Source: Phlyctochytrium arcticum (taxonomy: Eukaryota; Chytridiomycota; Chytridiomycetes; Chytridiales; Chytridiaceae). Taken from it: 64,000 nt of DNA. The stretch is taken from NCBI GenBank assembly GCA_025602905.1, contig JAHLKI010000001.1, positions 1,240,001-1,304,000 of the forward strand, given 5' to 3'. The position numbers and the translations under genes are program-made. This document shows, piece by piece, positions 12,801 through 29,540 of the stretch (its first letter is position 1; the number at the start of each line of letters is the position of its first letter). The notes below the pieces were generated by a model. The model made no database searches. It saw only the letters and a program-made list of their open reading frames with translations, and was not told where the DNA came from.

Positions 12801-13449
12801 TCGCGAAGACCCCTCTTGCTGACGTTACGAATGGGCCATCTCCCAGTAAGGCCAAAAAAGTCACAGTGCGAGATTTCTTAAAATCAGACTCGCTGAAGCA
12901 AGATCTGACCGCTTGCGGTTGCGTGATCTTCAACTGTCAATGTACAGCAATGTACCAGTGGATTGCAACCAAGTCCCTGAAGCATTTTTCAAACAACATT
13001 GACAAGGAACTTGTGCGTGATGATGAAGGTAATTAAGCCAGAGGTACCGCTCAGTGTCTCGCGAGTTGCGTCCTTTTCCCGGCTATGAGCGATTAACAAC
13101 CTTCTTTCAAACACTATTTAGAATCATCAGTTTCAACATCAACTCAGTAGCTCGTGTATCTCACCATGCTTACGCATTTCACGTACCCCATCAAATTCTT
13201 AGATGCGCTTAGACTGTTGGTTTTTCGGGTCAAACTCTATCCTTTATATAGTCTGAGGTAGCGGCCACGTTTTCCCTAGCTTCTTAGATATGTTTCCTTC
13301 ATTCTCGTTTACTCGGTTTCGTTATTTTATATAAAGTTTGGGTGAAATTGGGTCACTTTCAGGTAGCCCTTCATTCTCGCGGAAATGGTTCGGGCTGTCG
13401 GACATTGCTTATGTAAATTTTTGGCGCCAAAATCTTGGGTTGCGCTGAG
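9890..13449 (+). mobile_element. Unclassified DNA transposon, copy 1
   Basis: The element is 3,560 bp. It starts CTCAGCGCAACCC and ends with the exact reverse complement, GGGTTGCGCTGAG. It is flanked by the perfect 8-bp direct repeat TGACTGGC at 9882-9889 and 13450-13457. It carries one long gene and is nearly identical to the copy at 32157-35960. An 8-bp duplication also occurs in hAT, P, Mutator-like and Zisupton-type elements, but the terminal sequence and protein do not let me place it with confidence. It sits between the RPL4 promoter and the PLC gene, 374 bp from the PLC start codon. Confidence 0.93.
10145..13036 (+). CDS. Transposase-like protein of the unclassified DNA transposon (copy 1)
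   Basis: Exon 1 (10145-10162, MPPKRK) is joined in phase 0 across an intron ending TATAG to an exon from 10262 to 13036. The frame is open except for one TGA at 10337-10339, so the full protein would be about 930 aa. Just after the TGA lies a Cys-x2-Cys pair (CIGCG) and about 40 residues later CNACRTRW, which looks like a GATA-type DNA-binding finger. Acidic candidates for a DDE/RNase H-like core are in TIDDFHW, IIGSDNNP, LAGDYYVWMY and PVPDNMHIA. The pattern recalls fungal proteins grouped as DUF6589. The last 300 residues are Pro-rich and end in a Cys cluster (CGCVIFNCQC). Because of the TGA, it is unclear whether this copy makes full-length protein. Confidence 0.65.
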
Positions 13450-13823
13450 TGACTGGCCGGAGTGTTCGGCAAACTGTCCCTTCGACTTTCCACTGCTAAT
13501 TCACCAGCACATACAGACGAATAAACCAGCTCAAACATCACGGAGGACGGGAGCTGATGCTAGGACAACCGACTTGAACTGACCATAGATATTCTTAGAG
13601 GCCGCCGAGGACATTTTTTCGCATACAGTACCCTTGGGCGGGCGGTATTGGCCCGCCTTCTTCTATCAACTCGAATACTTTACAACAGCGATAGATACAT
13701 CCAACGAAAGGAGGCTGCTCGCACGGGATAAGGAACTGCTGAACACTCAGAGCGGCAGGCCCCAGTCCACTCAGACTCTGCTCCTGCTGCTGCCAGTGAA
13801 GCTCCTTTGATGACAGTCGCTAT
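13450..13823. promoter_or_regulatory. Upstream region of the phospholipase C gene
   Basis: This 374-bp stretch lies between the right end of the DNA transposon (its TSD is 13450-13457) and the PLC start codon. It must contain the PLC promoter unless the insertion displaced it. No defined motif was recognised. Confidence 0.4.
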
Positions 13824-16800
13824 ATGATTATGACCTCTCCACAAGTGCTTCCTAACCGTGGTCCAAACATGGCGGACGGGTGTAGGAAGGAGTGTGAGCA
13901 AAGCAAGCCGATTCTGGCTTTCCCAATTTCATCGACGTCTCTCCCACCCTCGGCTCCCGTACCCATACCTGTGAATGGTTCATCTACTATACCCGAATCA
14001 GCTTCGTCTGTCACTAGTCCAAGCAACATTGCATCTGTAACCGCACACCCTCCCATCCCTATATCTCCGCGGCCTGGTCTTTCCTTTGACGCGACTGATC
14101 TTAAACTTTGCTCTGGAGTAACACCACCAGCGCTTCTGCCACTCAAGCCAGAGCATCTGGAGAATGTACTCACCAATGGTACCAGGATGCTAAAATACCC
14201 CTCGAAAGCATCCAGCCGCCCAGCCGAGAGACTCATTCGGGTGGATTTGAGCTCTTTGCAGATTTTCTGGGAGTCAAAGAAAAAACAGAAGGATCTGTCA
14301 TCTGGTCGGTGTTTGTCAAGTCATGCCTTTCACAGCGATAAATGCTAAAATGTTTGTCAGTCGACTTGCATGCCATCAGAGAGATTCGACTAGGCCAGAA
14401 TACCAAAGCCTTTGAGCTGCAAGGCAAAAGACCTGAATACGAAGATCGAGCATTTTCCGTCATTTACGTCGCATCTGGTGATTACAAAATGTTAAACCTC
14501 GGTAAATATTATATGGCGGAATATGTAGCAGGCCGGAATCTTTACTAATGACAGTTGCCAACGCATTTAGTGGCGCCAACGAAAGAGGATGCATCGCTTT
14601 GGATATCTGGTTTACATATGTTGATGGCTCAAACTGACTTGACGGAGGGTGATCCGGGCAAATTATCACAAAATATGTCAACGTGGTTGCGAAAGAGATG
14701 GAAGGAGGCCGACACCTCCAGTGATGGGAAGCTGGATTTGGATGAGGTGACGGCTCTGATGAAGAAGTTAAACATCAAACTCTCCAAGAGCGAAGTCAAA
14801 AGTACTTTCAAAGTATGTTCCCTTACGTTCGGAAGGCATCAAGCGTCGGTTCTCATTCTCTCTTCAGAATGCTAATGTGGATAAAGCCGGTTGCCTCAAT
14901 TTCACCTCTTTCGAACGGTTATATCGCGTTTTGCGGTTCCGACCCGAAATCAGTGAACTATTTTTCTCCCTCTCTCGCACTGAAACATCTTTGATCACAT
15001 ACGAAGAGTTTCGTCAGTTTGTTTTTGAAGTCCAAAAGGTGAACGCAGCCCACAATCATACATCCCAACATCGCTAACTATTTCCCACCAGAATGATTGG
15101 ACGGAGGACCGTTGCTCGGACATTTATAACAAGTATACCGCCGCGGATGGTGGTCGAATGAATATTGATCATTTCACCGCGTTTTTGCTGTCGGCCAACA
15201 ATGCCATCTTCAAAAAGGCGCACAGTGAGATTTTCCAAGACATGACGCGCCCGCTAACGGATTACTTTATTAATACCTCGCATAACACGTAAAGTTTGAA
15301 TTGCTTTCAGTTCTTCCTTTTATTGACGCGGCTATGCAGATATCTTCTTAAGGATCAGCTCGCCGGAGAAAGCTCGGTAGAAGGTTACATTCGTGCGCTA
15401 CAGCGCGGATGTCGTTGTGTAGAATGTTGGTTTCCCGAATCTGCGGTGAAATGTCTCCATACTAATACCTATTTTATAGTGGACTGTTATGATGGTACCA
15501 ATGGCCTTCCAGTCATATACCATGGCCGCACATTGTGAGTAAAAAAGACCATAAATAATTCCTTTCTCGTCTAAACCATATTTCATCTCCTTATGTCAGA
15601 GTAGCAAAGCTCCTCTTCAAGGATGTTATAGACGCGATTGCCAAATACGCCTTTGTGGCCACACCATACCCCCTAACTCTCTCGCTCGAATCGCATTGCG
15701 GGCTCGAGCAGCAAACAGCAATGGCAAGAATCTTAAAAGAGTCATTAGGTGACTTCCTGCTGCAGCGGCCGGTCAGCGAATCGGCCAAGACATTGCCATC
15801 TCCTGAGGCATTAAAGAACAAAATTATCCTGAAGGTACTGTTGCACTCCATATGAAACTTCATAAAAATTGACATGATCGTTGCCAGGGGAAAATTATAC
15901 CACCTGGCGAATTAGGGGATGATACCGATTACAGCAGCGATGACGAGACAGAACTCCTGGAATGTGGGTTTCTCCAGAGTCATCATTCTACTTGCAACCT
16001 GGCATTAAATAGCACCACTCTTCACCAGCGCCCACTCAATTGGTTGAGTCAAGTACGAATGGTACATCAATAATTGGACGGCCGCCGAGTAAAAGATCTA
16101 TTACTGGTGGATCAAACGCAACTGAAGAAACGGATCTTATTATCCGGAGACGCGGCTCAGATGATGAAGTCGGAGTGGTAAAAAAGAAATCGTCGCCGAA
16201 ATTAGCTCGAAAATATGTAGTTGCGAAATCGTTGACCGATTTGTTGATTTACTGCAAGGGTGTTCATTTTACAACCTTTTCGGCTGCATTGGGTGAGTAA
16301 GTTAATTGCGCTCACATTGGACAAGTGCTTAACGGTGATGCGTCAACAGACAAATATGATTTTAACCATATGTGCTCGCTATCGGAGAAAAAGTCGCTTG
16401 GCTTGATGCAGCGACAGCGCAAGGAATATACAGAGCATACCCGGCGTTTCCTGACTCGCATATACCCAGCCGGTATCCGGGTGACTTCCACCAATTACGA
16501 CCCTGTTCCACACTGGCGAGTTGGAGCCCAGATGGTGGCCTTAAATTACCAGACATTCGGTATGTTCATTGAACGTGTGATAAAAGATATATTTTTAATG
16601 TCCTTTATCGGCAGATCGGGGAATGCAGCTTAATCATGCAATGTTTAACCTCAATGGACGCTCGGGCTACGTTCTGAAACCACCATCACTTCTGAAGGGC
16701 GGGACCCCGTCGCGCCAACCGATCATGGTGTTGACAGTTGAGGTGGGTGCAAAGGTCTCAGACAGACGGAAGTGTCTTTTGACGTAGTGTGGTCGTCACA

Positions 16801-17544
16801 GATTGTGTCTGGACAGCAACTTCCCAAGCCCAAGGACAGCTCTGTTGGTACGATCATTGACCCTTATATTGAGGTCGAGATTGTGGGAAGCGAGCCAGAT
16901 AATGCACGTTTCCGCACTAGAGCTGTCAGCAATAATGGGTTCAATCCAGTTTGGAAGGAAAAGTTTCTTTTTATGATCACGGACATGGATTTAGCATTCC
17001 TGCGCTTTGCAATTTACGACCTTGATGTCAGGATTTCTAATGACTTTGTCGGGTCATACGCTATACCCGTTCAGAGTATTGAGCAAGGTATGTGCAATGA
17101 GTACCATTGTCTAGGCATGCAACAGTCTACATCTCAAATCTACGCGGTTTAGGATATCGCCATGTGCCCGTGTACAGCTGGAAGGGCGACTTTGTGCGAT
17201 TCTCATCTATCTTCGTGCGACTGTCTCTCCAGCCATTGAAGAGCGAAAGTTCTCCCCAAACCAGCCCAAGTCTCATGCGTGCGGCTGAAGCAGAAATGGC
17301 TGTCGGTGGGATACCAGGCGACGCGCATGAGAAGAGGCGAACCATCTCAGGATCCGACCGATTCTATGCGTCTCCTGCCGGGAGCGTTGAAATGCTGAAG
17401 TCAAGCCGCTCCAACTCAAACCGTGGTGCCTCAGGAGCTGAAGCGGCACCTCCATCTAATGATCCCGTCATCAGCCCACCCCCTTCCAAAGGCAGAACTT
17501 TGTCTTTTGGATCCCTCGGCATGATGCCGCTAGGCTTGCGATGA
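13824..17544 (+). CDS. Phosphoinositide-specific phospholipase C, delta type
   Basis: The gene has many short exons. In order they encode a Ser/Pro-rich leader (13824-14170), a PH domain (about 14150-14640, with the strand [16 protein letters not shown]), EF hands (14690-15290; one loop is [12 protein letters not shown]), the X catalytic box (15250-15850), an acidic linker, the Y box (16210-16720, with [16 protein letters not shown] and [12 protein letters not shown]) and a C2 domain (16780-17230, with [12 protein letters not shown]). Both catalytic histidines are present, in INTSHNTYL and in IYHGRTL. The X box is interrupted by an intron with a perfect TACTAAT branch point (15463-15469). The enzyme cleaves PIP2 to diacylglycerol and IP3 in a calcium-dependent way. 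The Ser-rich tail ends at TGA 17542-17544. It converges on URM1. Confidence 0.93.
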
Positions 17545-17707
17545 TCGATATGCGAAATAATCGACTATTCGATGATACCAACTGCATTTTCGTCCTTTGT
17601 AAGAGCATAGCATGTATTGTAGTCCACACGTAATAGCTTTGTTCTTTTGCTACCATCCACTTAGTTTGTTTTACAAAAGAGTTGAATGACATTACTTTCT
17701 TGCCAGT

Positions 17708-18143
17708 TCAACCTCCGTGCAATGTTGAGATAAAAACAATGACGTCCCCCTCCTTGAGCTCATAATCAAGCTCCCCCTCCAGCTCCCAATCGGCATCATT
17801 AATGAGGACGAGAATTCCCGGACGTCTGATGAATAACGGTCAACAAACATACACATTTGATTCGTATTTTATTTTGCATTTACACTGTTTCTCCTTGCAT
17901 GAACAGCTCTGGCCGCTCCTTTAGCAAATTGTCCCGTACCCACGGAAGCAGCTGTCTTATAGATATAGGACCTGATGCAAAGTGGGGATCGCTGGTGGAA
18001 AGGACGGCCTGGATCTCTTTTTCATTGTTGAAGAGTAGCTCCATGCCTCCACTGGGTATTCCGGGGTAACTAATGTTGTCGTATCTTGCCAAAGGGCCAT
18101 TGGGAGCTCACCTGAACTGAAGACATATCTTGAGATCGCCCAT
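17708..18143 (-). CDS. URM1: Ubiquitin-related modifier 1
   Basis: Three exons, 18143-18112, 18051-17884 and 17825-17708, splice in phase 2 at both junctions and give 105 aa. The protein starts [18 protein letters not shown], contains [19 protein letters not shown] and [17 protein letters not shown], and ends FISTLHGG. The C-terminal Gly-Gly is what Uba4 activates, by adenylation and then thiocarboxylation. URM1 then serves as sulphur donor for thiolation of tRNA wobble uridine and as a protein tag. Length and motifs match the family closely (yeast Urm1 is 99 aa). Confidence 0.96.
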
Positions 18144-19472
<1,329 letters not shown>

Positions 19473-19980
19473 ATAGTATGTGTTTGTAGCATAATTTTTA
19501 ATCAAGCACTTGACCTCTACAGAACCTTTGTTTACGAGAGATTCGTACAAGTCTACCAATTTTGGCGTGACTAGGAACGTCATGACGTTTCCTCTTTCGT
19601 GCAGTATTATAAATGCAGTCCAGAAGGAGATAAGACGTTGTAGTGCTGAAGGTTCACTCTTTCCAGTGGCAACTCTAAACAAATCGCCCCAGAATACAAT
19701 TTTTTCAAAAAAAGTAATGCAGGTTTGACGACACTTATTGTGCTTTCAAAAGCTGCGTATACAGTACATTCAGAGCTACTATAAAGACCTCGTCCAAAAA
19801 TTATATTTTGTGGATTCAAAAACGGACTTCAAGACTGAGACCTTTACTCTAATATGTGGACCTACTTTTGCTCGCCCATCTCAAAACCATGTACCAGCAA
19901 CCGTGAAAGCGCTGCTACCGATTAGACTAGGAGTAATGGGGGTGTTGTGTGTGCAGAATGGAAGAAATTATTCCTGGGTT
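19473..19980. other. Intergenic between convergent RPL10 and receptor gene
   Basis: About 0.5 kb of AT-rich DNA holding the 3' ends of both genes. I see no coding exon chain, RNA gene or repeat. Confidence 0.5.
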
Positions 19981-23610
<3,630 letters not shown>

Positions 23611-25478
23611 TGCGTTGAATAAATGCTTCTAGGCGGGAGGCGGGATGGCTTTTCGCAGCCCGCTATAAGTAACATTTTGGGCGCTCCAAATACCGTACAC
23701 TGGCTGTCAAATGCGTGTTCCACCAAGAATAACATGGAATAAATCCAGAATCGCCAGTTCCGAGTCAGCCCTTTGTTCCTCAATTTGGGCGTGCGTAAAC
23801 ATTTCGTTGATGCCATCGGTAAGCTGGTCGTGCGCGAGCATTACGTTGATGCCCTCCGTAAGCTTGGGCGTTCTTTACCAACATTTTCGTTTGGGGCGAA
23901 ACCAAAAATTTGAATAATACAAAAGTAAATCAGGTGGATTACATGTCATAGTCCGGGTCATAGTCAAATGACTGCGTTATGTTCTCCCAAAGTGCTCCTG
24001 TCTCATGAGAATGTACTATAATTTTCCTTCTTAATCGTTTTTGCACTTGGCATCCATTCCAACCTCTCGTACTGAAACTGTTTTTTTGAGAAAATACCAT
24101 CGGTCTAACCGAGTCACTTGGAAGTTGAAGTTGGTACAGTAGTTTGACACCGCCGCTTGACGAATGGGGGTTTGTGTTCTAAACCAAGCCCGAAATTGAA
24201 GGGTCAATCCACTTATGCTGTTTTTACTTTTTAATTTTGAACAAAGTGCATGAAGTTTTGAGGCTTTGCCATGCAGACAATGTTTGCTTGTCTACAGGAC
24301 AGATTGGGCATAAGGCAAATTACAAAAACTGCATGCATGGCATTAGTGTACGACAACGTTCTGATATTGCTCTGACAGAGTCACATTGTGCGTATTTCTC
24401 ATCAAAAACATTTCTATTTTCTATGAGGGAAAATTTGGGATACGGCAAGTGTGAAAGTACTTGACACAATGTATTTGAGTATGCGGGATAGCTCCGGGAC
24501 TTGGATGTATATAATACCTGGTCAGGTCTGCGATGGGAACTTCTGAGAGCGCTGAGAGCGAGCACCCCGGGTATTCCCGGGCGCCGTACTTAAGTCCGGC
24601 GAATTCCGATTAAAGTCAAGATCGTATGTACACTGTACAGGTGAATGTTTTAAGGAGATGCTGCTGACCTACTTGCTTAATCAGTTAAGATATTAGTTTG
24701 ACAGTCTTCAAGGAAAACTGGACATGCGTGCTATAAGTTTTGGAAAGACCTCTACCAGTAACGATCAGATCTGGAACAATTCTAGCATCAAGACTTGAAG
24801 AGCTCATAATAAAACCAATAACTATGATTACCATTAAAGCGCTCGTGCTGGCAAGCGAAGGCGTAGTTTCTAGTGTACGCTTCAGCAAGGGAACTAGTTG
24901 TCCTATTACGACTCCTAAGAGAAAGTATCTGATTGGGGCGAGCTAATGATGGCGCCAAATGCACGCTACATTTTAAATTTTTACTCTACTGCTGATGAAA
25001 AAGGTCTGACGGTGGTTGTACGAGAGGTTTCATGCAAAGCGTGTAGGCCCTGAATGCAATGTGTCTCATATTTGCCGCTGGTTCTATATTCATCACGGCG
25101 TATGGTAGGAGACTTGTCGTGGGGCTGGAGTCATCCGCATTGTGTCTATGAAGAATGTATCTTCTGTAAGCTCTTTACGCAGGATTTTAGTGACATTTGG
25201 CTACACGGTTGTTAACTCTCCAACGTTCCCGGCTAACGTGATCGAATTGTTTTTTTTCCAAACTTGCAAGAGGCTTCCAAAATCGCACTGACGTAAAATT
25301 TTCAATCTTTTGCCATCATTCAAACGGCAGACCATCATGAGGCTCCTAAACAACACAAATATGCTGCATAAAGCAAGTCCACCCCCAGGGGCGTCATCAA
25401 CAGGATCATGACATGCAAACGCGGTATAAACTTTTGATATAAACAAATGAGTGAAGTTCGATCGGTACAATGCACAGA
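23611..25478. other. Long intergenic stretch without a recognised gene
   Basis: 1.87 kb between the receptor start and the 3' end of TPI. The composition is AT-rich, with one GC-rich palindrome (CCCGGGTATTCCCGGG near 24565). No frame on either strand shows a domain or a splice-consistent chain. It should include the receptor promoter. Confidence 0.45.
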
Positions 25479-26348
25479 TTACTCGCGACTCTGAAGAATC
25501 TTGACGAAATCAGCTTCTTTGAGAGAAGCCCCGCCAACAAGGAAGCCATCAATATCTTTCTCCTTTTGGAGTTCAGGCGCAGATGATCCGCTAACAGATC
25601 CACCGTAGAGAATGCGAGTGTTCTCAGCGACTTCGGGGGAAACGTTCTTTCCAAGCCACTCTCGAATGCTAAGGTGCACTTCCTGGGCCTGCTGAGGAGT
25701 GGCGACCTTGCCGGTTCCGATAGCCCAAACAGGCTCGTATGCAATCACTACATTCGCCCAATCAGCCGGGCCCAAAGAATCTGCAATGGCCTTGATCTGA
25801 CGGAACACGACTTCGGTAGTCTTTCCGGCAACACGCTCACTGTCCTGTTCTCCGATGCAAGCGATGACTTTGATGCCAGCCTTGGTTGCAGCTTGGACCT
25901 TCTTGCCAACAAACTCGTCAGACTCATTGAACAGAGATCTGCGCTCCGAATGGCCGATAATCGCCCACTCAATGTTTAGATCCTTCAACATATCGGTGCT
26001 GATTTCACCGGTGAAGGCTCCCTTTGCCTCAGTGTAGACGTTCTGGGCAGATACGCCAACATCCTTGCGGACGGTGTCTCTGACAAGCTTCAGGTATGGC
26101 GCGGGAGGTGCGACGACGACCTCTTCCACTTGCATTAGACTCGGCAGTCCAAGAGAGGTAGCTCATATTAGACTCACCAACATTAGCACTCCACTTGGCC
26201 TCGTTGAGCGCCTTGACGATGGTCTCGGCCAGCTTGACCGAGCCGTTCATCTTCCAGTTACCACCAACCTAATTGGAATAGAAACAGGGGTCAGGAAAGC
26301 ACCACGAACGAAACAGCGGCTCGAACGCACCAAGAATTTGCGAGCCAT
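25479..26348 (-). CDS. TPI1: Triosephosphate isomerase
   Basis: Three exons, 26348-26331, 26268-26178 and 26128-25479, give 252 aa. Junctions are phase 0 then phase 1. The protein starts [19 protein letters not shown]. The active-site residues are all present: Lys in GGNWKMNG, His in IIGHSERR and Glu in [12 protein letters not shown]. The phosphate-binding loop ILYGGSVSG and the FLVGGASLK segment follow. It interconverts dihydroxyacetone phosphate and glyceraldehyde 3-phosphate in the cytosol during glycolysis. The gene is divergent from the STEEP1-like gene, with 193 bp between the start codons. Confidence 0.97.
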
Positions 26349-26541
26349 TATGAATTGTTTTGCGGTTTTAGAAAGAGGCGAGAAGTAGATGTGAATCCAA
26401 GATCAAAAATCAAGATGCCAAGAGCGTAAATGTTCTCCGGGCTTCCCCGACACTTGGAGACTTGAACGGGCTAAATTATGAGTCAAGCGTATCGATCTTG
26501 TTCAGCTGAAGCCTGAAGTTTGAACCTTTGACCTCTGGAAA

Positions 26542-27198
26542 ATGCCAAAAATCGTTAGTTCAAGTACAACCTCGGCCTCTTCTGAGCTTTTCTCCTCGGC
26601 AGAAAAACTGTTGCATGTATACTACTGCCAGTTTTGCGGGGAATATGTGCTGATCATTGGTAAGTCTCTCGTATTGCTACCTTTAGATATTGTACTTACC
26701 AGTGTAACGAAACTGTACTATAGATAAACGTCTGACTAAGGTAAGTAGACCGTCGCATGTTTTTGGGATTGGAAGCTCATCGTTGGACGCTAGTTGCCTG
26801 TCCGGAAGATAGATAAAGCTCATGTCATTACAAGTAAGCGCACGTACAAGGTGAATTTAAAGAAGGGCGATATTAGGATCATCAAAAGGTAGATACAGCA
26901 TTTGATATTGACGCCATTTGTTTGCCAACTAACAATGTGAATAAGGTTACAAGGATACGAGAAACAACAACGCTGGGAATGTCCTCGTTGTGATCTCCCT
27001 GTTGCGTATGATCAGGGGTTTTCCGAAGCTGACGACATACCCTTCTATGTACTGGAAGGAGCCGTTCGAGCAGGATCAACAACGAAACTACCGCCCGCGG
27101 TCGGGAGAGAAGTCCTTGATCCATCAAATTTCATTACTGCTGAACAACTCATCAAGGAACAGAAAGAGCGACAGAAAAATGCCATCCCCATGTTTTGA
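26542..27198 (+). CDS. STEEP1-like (CXorf56 family) protein
   Basis: Four exons, 26542-26659, 26724-26740, 26794-26888 and 26946-27198, keep one frame and give 160 aa. The protein starts MPKIVSSSTTS and contains LLHVYYCQFCGEYVLIID, KLPVRKIDKAHVI and QRWECPRCDLPVAYDQ. The two Cys-x2-Cys pairs and the opening MPK.V match the STEEP1/CXorf56 family, which in animals helps STING leave the ER and in fungi is largely uncharacterised. The protein is shorter than human (222 aa) because the C-terminal coiled coil is reduced to KEQKERQKN. It converges on AP-3 mu with 49 bp between the stop codons. Confidence 0.88.
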
Positions 27199-27247
27199 GA
27201 AAGGCAGCATCTTTCGCGAGATTGTAAATATTTGTACATAAGAAAAG

Positions 27248-29184
27248 CTATATCCGGACCTGGTACCTTCCAGCACGCGTTATCGTTCGAACACCCTTTT
27301 TGACAAAGTCAGAAACATATCGGGGGAAACACGCGTTCAGACATCACTACCTTGAAGGGCTTATACGGTTCATTGTGCACCTGCAGTGAATCGACTCGAA
27401 TACCCGAAGACGTAAACATATTAATCTTGAAGTCGACGAAGACTGTGTAGGTTTGAGGAGTAACCTCAGCGCTACGACACGACGTGGTTAAATGATGATA
27501 TTTTCATCGTTCGTTACGCGAAGGACGTACCCGCTGTCCAAATAGAGGGACCCAGTAAGAAGAGGTATTCCAGCCACATTAAAATCTGTACCGATCTTGC
27601 CAATATTCCATCTAAGCTCCTGACAACAAAAAGGTTAGTATCTGTCAAGTCGCCCAGGTTGCAACAGCTTCTTGTACTTTGGTTATCTGATCGAACGAGC
27701 AACGGCCGGCATTGGTGTTCATTTTGACAGACGCTACGTACGGGGGAAGGGTTACTGATACGGCTGCGTTTTCCACAGTCTTGCCCCCGGTTGATCTTGG
27801 CTGAAACGAAATCTCAACTCTACCTGCGCTTATACATTAGAAAAATACATGCTGATGACCAGACGCACCGAGAACAAAATACCAGAAGATTTGCTCATTA
27901 TTATTGAAGGCCGCACCAACAGTGGCAAGGTATTTGCGGAACTAAGATTCACGCTGTGTCGTGCAATGCCGATGGCTGTTGAATATTTGTATGCGGTGAT
28001 TCCCTAACTCTGGCTTACATGTAATCGAGCAGCTTGAAGTGACCATTTGGGGGAACAAATGATATTACTCTGTCCCGTGCGAACCTCTGATACCTGCGCG
28101 AGAAAGTCAGTTCCCATGACATGCGATATCTCGTCAAACTAAGATAGGTATCACCGAACGCAAGGATGAAAACTTGTCATGTGCTCTTCCACGGTACGAC
28201 TATTCATAAGTGTCAACAATATATCGGGCATTCCTGGCATTCCCCGGATAAGCCGTTTGAGGTTTGTTTACTGCACAAATTCGGCTCACCAGACAGCTTT
28301 GAATTGCAAAGAATCTCCCCGTGTGTTTCTGCGGTAAGAATCTTTCCATGCCTATCGGAAGTGAGCCTCATGTCACGGCTTTGAAAGAATTTGACACTCC
28401 ATACTTGTCGAGAATGGCATCCACGGTTTCTATTATATCAAAGAATATCTCGTTGTTGGTGTACTTTATTCCGGTTGATCTCCAGGGAACACTCGAGATT
28501 GCGCCCGTTGGCTGTTTGGTCCCAAAACTGTTGCAATCAGTATCTCGCAGCTGTGGCAAATCAATAAATGCCCTCTCACTTTGTTCCCAGGGACACTGCA
28601 TTTATGACTGTTGACAGGAGCGATGGGGGTGGAACGACATCTTTCAGCATGGCAGGCTCTGTGATATACGGATATCCGTTGTCTAAAAGTTCTTCGAGAA
28701 GCTAGCACCACCACCTTCGTAAGTAATGGGGACGTGACAGTCTAGTATGACAAACCTCATAAACTATTACGAAGTTGTCCTTTATACTAGCTTCACTGAC
28801 TGTCCCAAAGTAGTCTACAAGAAGATCTACCATTCGATGAAGGAACTGTATGATACTCATTGGTGGCACTATCATATTGATCAGTAAAAGCGATGTCACA
28901 AGTCAAGTTTGCACCAACCTTCTTCACTGCTGATAGCCAGAAACACTAGGCCGCTTCGGTACACATGATGCAAAAAGCAATCCTCCGCTGCTATGACAGG
29001 TGCGACATCTTGTGGGCTACTAGCTGCTTGCGATATTCTCGTGAAGTGGTCGACGGCCCAAGGTGCGGACTCGCGCCATTGCTTCTCAATTATGACCTTC
29101 CTGTAATGTTCGGTAAGCGAAAATTGGACAGGCAGATGCCCTTACTTACCCATGCGAGTCCAAAACGTGCAGTGCATTAATCAT
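27248..29184 (-). CDS. APM3: AP-3 complex mu subunit
   Basis: About ten exons read leftwards. ATG 29184 gives MINALHVLDSHGK, then VIIEKQWR and VPPMSIIQFLHRMVDLLVDY (longin-like N-terminal domain), LLDNGYPYITEPAMLKDVV, and VPWRSTGIKYTNNEIFFDII at the start of the mu homology domain. Next come the conserved FHPCVR, VISFVPPNGHFKLLDY, the segment VEISFQPRSTGGKTVENAAV, and the end NEPYKPFKGVRTITRAGRYQ. This is the medium chain of AP-3, which selects tyrosine-based cargo for transport from Golgi or endosomes to the vacuole. Some splice sites are assigned from reading-frame continuity. The stop is TAG 27250-27248. Confidence 0.9.
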
Positions 29185-29540
29185 GCTGCTTTAGTTTGGT
29201 CGTTCGTATCCGTGAATTGCCAGGTGAAATGCACCTGTCTTTACAAACGTCACCTCACTGGTCACCTCCATGATCGATCCAGGGTCACCAGCGGGTCACC
29301 TCACTTGCGTATCCGGTGGCGGTGTATTTCATGAAAATCAATCGGCGGAGTTTGGTGGCATACGTTTGGGTATATTAGCCGGTATAATATAAGGCCCAGG
29401 CACTGAACTGTCAAAAATCATGGCAGAGGAGCTGGTGAGTATAATTCGAAGTTTTTCATTGAGCGTAAAGGCGCGAATAAGTAAAGCTATATTGAGGCCC
29501 TCATTTTCAAAATTGCCAACAAGGCTGTATCATCACACTT
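29185..29540. promoter_or_regulatory. Upstream region of AP-3 mu and 3' flank of FEN1
   Basis: 356 bp without a supported gene. A plus-strand TATA-like run (TATAATATAAGG, near 29378) is followed by ATGGCAGAGGAGCTG and a GTGAGT donor, but no downstream plus-strand exon can be found. Confidence 0.4.

Noticed and set aside
9890..13449. Assigning the unclassified transposon to hAT on the basis of the 8-bp duplication
   Set aside because: The ends begin CTCAG and not the hAT-type CAGNG or TAGNG at the border, the duplications do not follow the hAT pattern, and the protein lacks recognisable BED, RW or hATC signatures.
29378..29441. Plus-strand gene starting ATGGCAGAGGAG after a TATA-like run, followed by a GTGAGT donor
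   Set aside because: The following plus strand is antisense to FEN1 and no downstream exon could be found.
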